From Begonia masoniana (taxonomy: Eukaryota > Streptophyta > Magnoliopsida > Cucurbitales > Begoniaceae): DNA of 64,000 nucleotides. Shown in pieces: positions 44,581 through 53,961 of the stretch. Under the pieces are notes generated by a model that ran no database searches, had not been told where the DNA came from, and saw only the letters and a list, made by a program, of their open reading frames with translations. Location of the stretch: positions 15,456,482-15,520,481 of the forward strand of contig CM039509.1 in NCBI GenBank assembly GCA_022432975.1, written 5' to 3'. A program made the position numbers and the translations under genes. The number at the start of each line of letters is the position of its first letter. The first letter of the stretch is position 1.

Positions 44581-45601
44581 GGTAATCAGTAACAGTTCTA
44601 GGGCCAGTCCCCGTCCCGCACTTAACCTGGTACATTTCAGTCAGATTTTATCTTATTAATTTCAAACAGTGTACAGAAATCGGTTTTGCATGGATTTTCA
44701 GTAAAATGTGTATGCATGACATTCTCAGTGCCTGAACCTATATCAGCAGTCATCAGAAATAACAGGGCATATTGTGAGACAGAAAAACTGACAACTCAGA
44801 ACGTGAACTGAACAGACAACACAGCACACAAACTGAACAGAAGCTATAACATTTCTACCCAAAACTACCCGACAGAACAGGAAGCCTAGTACCTCTGTGA
44901 TGTAGGGCCTTAAGGGCCAACCTACAGTTATGAACTTACCTGTTTGCTGCGGTGTCAGATTCTCGAATGTCCCTGGAATGCTCAGACCTGTAGTATGCAT
45001 GAAGAGGTATTAAATAGCTGCAAATGCTAACTAATAAGTGAATAGAATCTGTTCCAAACTCATTCAAACCCTTAGAAAACAACCCGGTGTGTTTTCATCC
45101 AAAAACAGCGAGTTTTCATCGAATACCATAACCCTAAACCTCGGTAAAAACTCACATTTAACTTGTCCAAACTTGTTAGCATTAAAAGATGCTTACCCTA
45201 GCGAAGAAACAGAAAGGAACTGAGGAGATCGAAGTAGCTTCGATGGTTGTTTTGTCGACTGGAAGGAAGAATGTAGAGAGGAATACAGAGAAGGAGAAAT
45301 GTATATGAATGTTTACATAGAAGGAAGGAGAATAGGTGGGTTTCTCAGCAAGTTATTGCCACTTGGCAATCATCCATTGGTTATCTCCCACCAACCTTAA
45401 TTTCTTCCCAATTTACCCTTCCATCCATTACCAACTAGCTTGTTTGTTTAGTTACACTTTTGTTTGGTTTTCATCTCATTATCCAATTCAATATGAACCC
45501 ATTCGTTTTGGTTTCCAACAAAACATACATTGTATTAATATTGAATTAATCCACTTAATAATTCGAAAAATAATTATATGGCAAAAATGCCGAGTGTTAC
45601 A

Positions 45602-46054
45602 TATGCTTACTGAGTTATCTCATAGTTTTAATTTATGATGTAGGTGATTTTTTATCTGAAGAAGAACTAGCTGCGATTGAGAACCCTCTAGTGGCAAGCG
45701 AGCATACAGTAGAAGAAGATATTATTGAATTTGAAGAAAATGATTTAAATTAGTATGCTTTAGTTTTTCAAATAAATATTTAAAGCTTTCTTTCAATTTA
45801 AGATTTTGAATAAATTATGTTGAATTTGATTGTTAAATAAGGTTTTATAAAATTGTTTTAAATATGCAATTATTTCAAGTTTCCGACAAATTTATTTATA
45901 CTCTAATAAAGGTTCCGCGCATTTTAGAGTTTCCAGTTATTATTATGTTTTTAAAATAAGATTTTAACGCTCGATTTTAAATCAATTTTGAGGAAAATTT
46001 TAGGGTTTTGAAAATTAGGATTTCAAATTAGGGATTTTTAAATTGGGGCGTTAC
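45602..46054 (+). mobile_element. 3' end of another gypsy-type LTR
   Basis: It begins in a GCTTACTGAGTTATCTCATAG block followed by GATGTAGGTGA, the usual R/U5 region of these LTRs. It then shows AAATTAGGGATTT text and ends GGGGCGTTACA at 46054. The Tekay LTR at 45601 cuts its 5' side. Confidence 0.6.
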
Positions 46055-46085
46055 ACTAATGCTGCTAGAATTCCACTCTCTCATG

Positions 46086-46105
46086 GCCTATATATTAAGG
46101 GGAAG
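46086..46105 (+). promoter_or_regulatory. TATA-like site with purine-rich tail
   Basis: CCTATATATTAAGGGGAAGG. A very similar CCTATAAATTATGGGGGAAG occurs at 56697 in the other half of the block. Confidence 0.4.
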
Positions 46106-46813
46106 GGATTTTGTAGTCTTCTGAAACTGTGACACAGATGATGTTCCCTCAGAAGGATTATCATTGAAGCTCCAGTGGTCGGAGACACTCAGAAGGAAAA
46201 GGCTTGCCCCGAGAGAAGTGCCGAGATGGAAAGTCTAATGGCTGACTTGCAACTGGATCATGCTGCTTCTGTTGAATCTCATTTGTCCGAGTCGAACCAA
46301 AAGACGAAGAAGAGGAAGACGACCAAGAATTTGACGTTGAAGAAAGAAGAGAGTTGATGGTGTTTATTAGTTTTTATTTTACACTATTTTTTAATTATTT
46401 ATTACATAAATATTAATGAAATATTGTGGGTGGCCTTTTGTTGAAGATCATATGCTTATTTGTCTAAAAAATAGTCCATTAATGAATTAATTAATTATAA
46501 TTTAGTAGTGTTGTGTTTACCATTTATTTTTACATTTTAATTCTTACTTTTTAACGTGACAATAATTGATTTGTGTAGTTAAGTGATCTATCGTATTAAT
46601 CGTAACAATCAATAATTGTTACATTATAATGTAACAATAAGACTGCAAAAATAGATGATAAAAGTAATATTACTCAGAATAGAATAGATTGAAATAATGA
46701 GAATGCACTCATTAATAAAATTTCATAAAATTGATTGGCCGAAAGAAATTGAGAGAAATTTTTGAATAACGTTTTATTGAAATAGGGTCGTTAAAGATTT
46801 TATTTTTAAACCC

Positions 46814-47245
46814 AAGTAAATTGACTCATAAATTAAAAAATTAATTACATGTAGCATGAAAGCAAAATGAGAAAGTTTATTGTTTTAGAGAGAAGTTATG
46901 TGTCTCTCTTTCTAGAAAATTACAAAGTCTATTTAAAGGGATTGACTTAACAAATTAATAAAACTGTGGTCAAGAAAATGAAAGAATTTAGCTTGCATGA
47001 CCATCACTAAACTATTATGTTAACCTTTCAAGTAAATTGACTCATAAATTAAAAAATTAATTACATGTAGCATGAAAGCAAAATGAGAAAGTTTATTGTT
47101 TTAGAGAGAAGTTATGTGTCTCTCTTTCTAGAAAATTACAAAGTCTATTTAAAGGGATTGACTTAACAAATTAATAAAATTGTGGTCAAGAAAATGAAAG
47201 AATTTAGCTTGCATGACCATCACTAAACTATTATTGTTGACCTTT
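46814..47245 (+). repeat. 216-bp tandem duplication
   Basis: 46814-47029 repeats at 47030-47245 (AAGTAAATTGACTCATAAAT at both starts), nearly identical, immediately before the AT microsatellite. Confidence 0.93.
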
Positions 47246-47246
47246 C

Positions 47247-47296
47247 AATATATATAAATATATATATAATATATAAATATATATATAAATATATAA

Positions 47297-47388
<92 letters not shown>
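47247..47388. repeat. AT/ATATAA microsatellite
   Basis: Irregular TATATAAATA units lead into a long uninterrupted AT run up to about 47388. The minus-strand frame here (IYIY repeats) is an artefact of the repeat. Confidence 0.95.
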
Positions 47389-47390
<2 letters not shown>

Positions 47391-47391
47391 C

Positions 47392-47935
47392 GGCCTATTT
47401 TGTCTTAACTGATGCCACAGTTGATAGTCTTCAGGAGGCATGAGTCTTTTACGGGCCTTTTCATTTTGTATTCGGCTATTGCAACATCCCATTTATACCA
47501 AGGATTAGTATTGGGATTCCATTTTCTGCCGAGATATTCAAAAGTTTGTAATTCACTCCATGAATAAGAGTGGTCTTTGAACCATTGAAGACGCTCAGCA
47601 ATAATCAATGGATGATTTGGATGAAAAGGAGGAATCCTTTGAAGAGCTCGCCATACAGGAGTTTGAACTTCACCAAAACCGGGTTTAATAACAATACCCT
47701 TTCTTTGATTGCGTTTGATACTGGAACAGGCAAATAAGAGTTGTCGTCCATTAAAGAACAACTTTACCTTTTCCTTTACTTTTGCTTTTCTTTTTGATTT
47801 TCTCTGTGAAAGATCAATAAAAGATTCCCTGAAAGAATCTCATAAGTCTTCATGAGAAACAATATCATCATCTGGATTTTGTGATTCTTCGGGTAAAACA
47901 GAGAATGAATTTGAATCTGTGCTCATAGAATTCAC
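47392..47935 (-). pseudogene. Unrecognised protein fragment in the unclassified block
   Basis: The minus-strand frame from about 47935 shows MSTDSNSFSVLPEESQNP, a lysine-rich stretch (KSKRKAKVKEKVK), and then a tryptophan-rich segment, residues such as ERLQWFKDH and GRKWNPNTNPWYKWD (47405-47761). A frameshift near 47465 leads to RLMPPEDYQLWHQLRQNRPE, which ends at the microsatellite. It looks like a real former protein: aromatic-rich, conserved-looking and with no low-complexity bias. I do not recognise the family with certainty. A viral or retroelement origin is possible. A stop near 47850 also interrupts it. Confidence 0.45.
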
Positions 47936-48317
47936 TTTAATTTTGATCATCGTCTTCATCAATTTCATCTAATGATAGAAACTGATCTTTGATCATATCA
48001 AATAATTTAAATTTCCTTTCTTGAGAAGTCATTTCAGGAAAATTTTATTGTAACTTTTGTAACATGTTTTGAAGAGAAGTATTCTCTGAATCCTGCATAG
48101 TATTTGATTTTGATGATGTATACAGGAGTTTATTTTGATTGTTGGTCTAAGTTATTTTGGAAAGACAACTTTCAGTGTCAAATCGAGACCACCATTTGAC
48201 AAAAAAATTTCTTTGAATTTCTGGAAGGCCAACATGATTTGTATCAATTTCCAAATTCCATTGTCAAATCCAGTTGATTTGAAATTCAGTACAAAACCAT
48301 AAAAGGTTGAGACCAAG

Positions 48318-50864
48318 TGTAATATCCGACTCGTACGGATTTTTAAGGATATTATTATTTTAATATGAAATGACATTTTCGTAAATATGTCGGATTAACT
48401 CCGTTTTACGAAAAAAAAACGTCATTAGAATCCTAATAATTAATATGGATTTTAGGAATATTATGGGATTTTTCGGAGTTCAAACCCTAAATTTACGAGA
48501 ATTACGTTTCTCGTAATAAAAAGAACGATATTGTAAAAATAGTAAACGAGGTCCGTTTGCGAACGGGCAGTTTCGTTAGGACCCAAATAATAAGTTGGAC
48601 TAAATGGTGAAATAAGAAGATTTGGTGAAACCGAATAGCTAGCCAATTAACGAAACGAAACACGAAATTTATATAAAAACAAAGTAAGGGCATTTTAGTA
48701 AATTTCCAAATCAATTATATTAAAAATCAAATTTGTTTCTTCTCTCCCTCACCTCCTCTCTTCTTCTGGCGATCGCAAAAACCAGAGAGCAAACCCTCTC
48801 TGGCGTCAACGCGATCTCGAGCTTCCGACCTCCGTTTCGCCTCCCGTTCGTCTCGTTTCCTTCACGATTTCTCCTCCTCTCGCTACCTTAGGTATGTATC
48901 TACGATCTTAGAGCTTTTATTCCGAGTTTTACGACGTTTTAGGAAATTAGGGTTTCGATCGGAATTCGTTAAAATGCGAATTAGGGTTCGTAATTAATAG
49001 GTTAGCCGTGATTAAGTATATATTGAACGTATTGGACGTTATTGGACGAAGAAAAATCAATTTGTGAAAAAGTTAAAAATTGGTTAATTTTCGGGTTTTA
49101 GGGCAAAACTCGTAATTTGGATTTTTAGGTGCCGGGCGTAAAATGCTCGATAGAATAGTTCAATGGATTGGGTTAAAGCGTTAGGAAATTGCCTTAGTTA
49201 AGGTTTTGATAATTTGGACGTTTATTAGCTTAAATTGATTTTAACGGCATATTGTGCTTTGCCTCAGACAAACAACGCTCGTGGACGGAGTTTGAGCTGC
49301 TTTGGACACGAGGTAAGTTCTCGTGATCTTTTCTGGCCGATTGGCCTACACCGTACGTCGAAGTCGTCTCGAGGATTTTGGTGACGTATATGTTTAAATT
49401 GTGTTGTCGGGTAGTTAGGACTAGTTTTGTATGGGTTATGTTTAATTGCTTTATCGTCTTGATGGTACACATGTTGATTGTTTACTTTATGTATTTTTCT
49501 GTTCATGCATCATGTTATGTATTGTCTGCTCATGCATCACGTTATTTAAAGTAAAATGAATCAACGAACGAAATGAAGCTACGTAATCTGTTATCTGGTC
49601 ACGGCGAGGTAGGCCTCGGTGACAATCTGTCTGCGACCTAATCAAAAAGTAAAATGAACCAACGAAAAGAATCTACGTAATCTGTTATCTGGTCACGGAG
49701 AGGCTTGGTAGACCTCAGTGATAATCTGTCTGCGACGTAAAGAATCTGAATCTGTAATCTGAATCTGTATCTGTATCTGCATGTTTTCTGAATTACATAC
49801 GCATAGCACGCATTGCACTTACGTAGAGCTTGCTGAGATTTTTATCTCATAGGTGTCTGTATGGTGTAGGTGAGGACGAGATCCCTCCACCTGAGGAGTG
49901 ACGCAGTTGACGGAGGACGGCTCGCGTGGGTGTGCTGGCGCAGTCGAGGCTTCACCGACCCGTGGGGATAGTATGTATAGCTTCTGAGGGTCTTTTGGGA
50001 CGTTTTAGGATGTTTGGTTCTGGTAGATGTTAGGTTTACATATTGATGTTTTTAAGGTTTTATAAACTGATTTGTAAAACGTTTAGTTTAATCTGTTATT
50101 TGAACGTTATAGAAATGTTTTTTATGGTTTTGGGATTGATACGGTTATGCTCGGTTTTCAGAGCTATCCACGCAGTTGGATTTCGCAAAGTCCGCTGTAA
50201 GTTAGTTGAGTATAGAATACGTTTTTAGTTAAGTTTAAGTTATAGGTTAATCAGGTTTATTGAGGAGAAAGTGGTGGGAATAGGTGAGTTTACTCTCTGG
50301 AATCGGATTCCAGAGAGGGTTGAAACATGAAGTGTTGCTCTTTGTAATTCGGATTCAGAGAGAAATTGTAAAACAGAAACACAGAGAGCAAAGAAAGGAG
50401 AAGGGAACGATCGCTGCGTGGTGATCGCTGCAAGTGTGCAGCGATCGATCTCTGCAGCAATGCAGAGATCGATCGCTGATCGTTGCATTGCACGATGCAG
50501 CAATGCAGCGATCGATCTCTGCAAAGCTGCAGAGATCGATCGCTGGTCTCTGCAGCATGTGCAGCGATCAGTCGCTGCATGCTGCAGCGACTGATCGCTG
50601 TCCCCTTGATTTCGGGTTTGGACATTTCTGTCCTCCCGATTTCTGTTTTATTTTAAATGATTTTTATTAAATGTTTTCATAGTTTTATTAATTTGTTTTA
50701 AGTTATTTAAATGGTTTAAAGCTAGATTTCAATTCCGATTTCGATTCTGGTTTCGATTTCGGATTAGGTTCCGCTTAGAGTCTATTTAAAGTATAAGGGC
50801 AAAAAAAATAATAATAATAATATATATGTACGGGAAAAATGGGTACAGTATCTGGGTCGTTACA
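48318..50864 (+). mobile_element. Left LTR of the gag-only gypsy element
   Basis: TGTAATATCCGACTCG to GGTCGTTACA. It contains an imperfect tandem duplication of about 110 bp (49551-49740; TACGTAATCTGTTATCTGGT twice) and a cluster of perfect hairpins at 50293-50600. Confidence 0.95.
50293..50600. repeat. Hairpin cluster in left LTR
   Basis: Four perfect inverted repeats: 50293-50317 (12-bp stem, 1-nt loop), 50439-50478 (18 bp, loop GCAA), 50506-50545 (18 bp, loop AAGC) and 50562-50600 (18 bp, loop TGC). The stems are built from GCAGCGATCGATC-type words. The right LTR has the three long ones at 56075-56114, 56142-56181 and 56198-56236. Confidence 0.93.
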
Positions 50865-50881
50865 AATTATGGTATCAGAGC
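50865..50881 (+). other. Primer-binding site of the gag-only element
   Basis: AATTATGGTATCAGAGC follows the left LTR and matches the tRNA-Met type. Confidence 0.88.
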
Positions 50882-51030
50882 CCCCGGGTTTTAAAATCGA
50901 TTCTGTAGACTGCTCGACTGCACAGCCACTACGCGAACGTTCTTCATCAACTGTAAGTACGTTTATAGCTTTATTTGATTTTTTATTTCCTTAGAGTTAT
51001 GTGTTTTAACCTATATAGGAGTTATAGAAC

Positions 51031-52155
51031 TATGGTGCGTCGAGGAAATGACCGAAACGACCGGGACGACCGAGACGATACAATAGACACCTTAAAGGAC
51101 TTTATTGCCCAACAGTCCCAGCATATGGAGCGACAGGCTCAACAGATGGAGAGACAGTCTCAACAGTTGGGCACCCTTATTGACCGAGAGGGCGTTAGAG
51201 CTCGGGAGACAGCTATTTGGGTAGCCGTGGGATGGAGAGATTTCAGAAGCTCCAGCCCCCTATATTTAACGGACAGTCTACGGATCCCTCTACGGCTGAG
51301 GAGTGGATTCGCACCATGGAGGACATGCTGGCCTATGCGAGTATTGAGGACGGAGAGAAGGTTGCATTGGTGACCTACCACTTGGCACTGGACGCCCGAT
51401 TTTGGTGGGATTCCGTCAAGGCCACCGCAGATGTAACGATTATGGGTTGGGAGCGATTCAAGATGTTGTTTTATGACAAGTATTTCAGCCATACCGTGCG
51501 GGAGGCAAAGATGGTTGAGTTTATGCAGCTGCGGCAGGTTGGTTCTATTGCCGAGTATATGAGGAAGTTTGAGGCACTGTCCCGATTTGCGCCACGTCAA
51601 GTCAGCGTCAACGAGGACAAGGTGCGTCGGTTTTTACAGGGACTTAGCCAGGAGTTCCGGATGCGCCTTACGATATCAGGGGTACGTGGTGTATCCTTTG
51701 ACGAGATAGTGGCCAAGCCCTCGACATTGAGGCTGTTGAGCAGAGTTCTGTCAAACCGAGGGAGCCATCTAAGGGCTTCTTTCAAGAGATTCACCCTCAG
51801 ATCAGGAGTATGGACTGGCAACCGAGAGCACAGCCACAGCAATAGCAACAGAGAGGTGTTAAAAGGCCTCTAGAGGGAGGCAATGATAGAGGAAAGGGTA
51901 AGCAGGTACAAGAGGCTTCTCGAATGCCATGGTGTCCGATGTGCCAGAAAGAACACGGTGGCGAGTGCCGGGTGGGCACGAACAAATGTTTTAGGTGTGG
52001 TGGAGTTGACCACTTTGTTAAGGATTGCCTGAAGCCGGGCCGAGATCAGTTGATTGGAGATCAGAGGAGAGTCATGCCCAGGATCTTCACCTTTATTGAG
52101 CCTGGCGACGTCGACGATGGGGCCCAACTTTCTGCAATTGCAGGTATTGTTTAGT
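51031..52155 (+). pseudogene. Tekay-like gag (frameshifted)
   Basis: The ATG at 51031 opens MVRRGNDRNDRDDRDDTIDT, then a glutamine-rich helical part (HMERQAQQMERQSQQLGTL). A frameshift near 51215 leads to the gag core at 51229-51720 (FQKLQPPIFNGQSTDPSTA, FWWDSVKATAD, FYDKYFSHTVREAKMVEF). Another shift near 51715 precedes a glutamine-rich spacer. The zinc knuckle CFRCGGVDHFVKDC is at about 51985-52026. The last part ends at a stop at 52152-52154, after PRIFTFIEPGDVDD, just where protease would begin (the usual AI.G motif is present). It is similar in order and motifs to the gag at 42582-41500. Confidence 0.87.
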
Positions 52156-53947
52156 TACCTGTATGATGATATGCATATGATAGGTAAAGACCTGAAATTA
52201 GTAAGGAAGAGAAATATAGGTGGATAAGAGTGGTTACTAGGCGGACCTCAAAGAGAAAGCAGTAGACAGCGTATAGGACAATAAGGACCCAATAGAAATA
52301 TAATTATACATTAGTAAGATTACTTTGATTTAATCAATGGAGTTTCCGCACTTAAGGTTTAGAAAGAATTAGAGGAATACACCCTATGAAATATGGTTTT
52401 AAGTAGGCGGAGATTATGTCTAATTAACACCCCCCTTCAAGTATTAAAATGCAACTAATCGAGAAAGATGAAGGTTAGATATAAACCTATTAATGGATAC
52501 CCTAGATTGTTGTAATACCTGGAGTGTGTTTAAATAGGTCAAGTACCGTAGAACTCGTACATTGAGGATTCGTATGAAGTTATGAGTGTCTAGATTAAGA
52601 AAGAATTAAGAGTTAAACTTAGAATAATTGTCGAGTAGAATAGTTGGAACCTGACTAGAAGGAGCGAACAAAAATAGACTAGTCGGCGAACTTGATGTAG
52701 CCTTGAGGAATTTAGGGAAGGTGAAGTAGATCGTTGAAATAAATGAGAGGTTAGGTTAGAAGCATAGATTGGCATTTAAAGGTCAGCAATTGAGAAATTT
52801 GCGATTTATAGAATGAGGAGAGTGAGAACTATCACCGAAACTATCTAAATAAGCTTAGAAGTGAGGCTAAGTTAGAAAATTTCTAGAGATCGACTCGTGT
52901 TTGGCAAGTCGAGACCAAGTAATACATAAATGGCTTAGGTTAGAATGACTAGTTTAGAGCGCATCAATGAGGAGATTTAGAGACTTGAGGATGCTAGGAG
53001 TCGATAGAGACTTAAGTTAAGACAAATGACTATAGAAGAAGTAGTATGCGTAGATTAGTAATGGAGTAACGATAGAATTCATTGAGAAACTAAACCTAAG
53101 GAGCTTAATTTGATGAGTTAAAAGTTAAAATATATGGGAGTTAGATTACAACCTGAGTGTAGTTAGGAATCCTTGAAAGATAGTCAACCCAAATGACGTC
53201 GGGAAATGGAAGATATTTCGAGGATTGAACATAAGGGACGATTTTAGGAGAGACCCAATTGATAAATTAGTGAGTTTAACGCTTTGGTGACTAAATTTAG
53301 ACCAACGCGTGCTCAGGTCGTCAGATGACAGGTACACAGTTAGAGAATCATTTGATTTAAGGTTTAGAAAATTTGGTAAGATTTGATGCTTGAACTGAAA
53401 ATGAGGACTACGATTAGGAAGTTAGTGTAGAAATTCGATTGGTGTGTATCCCGATTGTGAACAGGATCGAGTGGATTGCGTTGAGGTAGGGTTACAGCCC
53501 AGAAATCGGACGAAATTGTAGGCATTCAATTTGACTGGCGTTAGGAAGTTTAGGTATAGTTCTGATCTAAAGGGGACAACAGAAGAAAGACATCGATATA
53601 GAGTGAATTTGGAGTTAGTATTATTAGAGATTTAATCTGCAAGTGATTAAGTGAAAGTCGAAAGTTGGTACATGCGCAAGTGTTAATGTGACAAATAGGT
53701 TGTCGGATTAATTGATTGAGATTTAAGAAATTGGATTACACTTAGTACGTGAGAAAGGACGTATACGATCCAATCGAAAGTAGAGAATACGAGGTTAGGG
53801 CTAAGGTTGGAGAATATAGTAGGGTTTTGGTTTAGAACCACGAAGAAGAACCGTAAGTGCAGACGATTAACTGAAGTAAAATGCCGCAAGATAAGAGACG
53901 TTAATGTCAAGAACTATAAGCTGTGGCAATTTGAGGACAAATTCTAA
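52156..53947 (+). other. Non-coding purine-rich spacer replacing pol
   Basis: About 1.8 kb show no reverse transcriptase, RNase H, integrase or chromodomain motif in any frame. Stops are dense and AG/TAG words are enriched. It is not recognised as any other element. The last 50 bases regain similarity to the Tekay pol tail. Confidence 0.7.
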
Positions 53948-53961
53948 TAAGGAGGGTAGAA
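53948..53961 (+). other. Polypurine tract of the gag-only element
   Basis: AAGGAGGGTAGAA directly precedes the right LTR start at 53962. Confidence 0.85.

Larger units (their letters stand above)
39985..45601 (-). mobile_element. Tekay/Del-like Ty3-gypsy chromovirus, 3'-truncated
   Basis: Minus-strand order: LTR (45601-42736), primer site, gag-protease-RT reading frame (42582-40441), then decayed RT and RNase H remnants to about 39985 (SVYCDASRWFECVLMQEG near 40050). Integrase, chromodomain and 3' LTR are missing, so the element lost its 3' side before or during formation of the junction with the RZ-1A upstream region. The left LTR abuts another gypsy LTR tail at 45602, but the second target duplication is lost with the 3' end. 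Confidence 0.9.
42736..45601 (-). mobile_element. 5' LTR of the Tekay-like element (2866 bp)
   Basis: In sense it starts TGTAACACTCGGCATTTTTG and ends GGTCGTCACA beside the primer site. It shares the GATGTAGGGCCTTAAGGGCC block (44900) and the AGTTCACCTATGAGTCTAA block with the other gypsy LTRs. It contains 69-bp repeats with TGACGTCA and a 50-bp G-rich duplication. Confidence 0.88.
46055..48317. other. Unclassified block, left half (possible pararetrovirus-derived sequence)
   Basis: Continuous with 56500-57110 once the gypsy element at 48318-56499 is removed (target duplication CCAAG). It holds a plus-strand CCTATATATTAAGGGGAAGG promoter-like site (46086), a short acidic and lysine-rich frame (46175-46357), a 216-bp tandem duplication, an AT microsatellite and a minus-strand reading frame (47405-47761). 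A TATA element followed by a G-rich purine stretch is found in plant pararetroviruses, but no reverse transcriptase is seen here, so the assignment is only a suggestion. Confidence 0.35.

Noticed and set aside
47223..47404. Isoleucine-tyrosine repeat protein
   Set aside because: Translation of the AT microsatellite.
50240..50670. Cysteine- and serine-rich open frames on both strands (again at 55883-56306)
   Set aside because: They are products of the palindromic hairpin cluster; open frames on both strands mirror each other.
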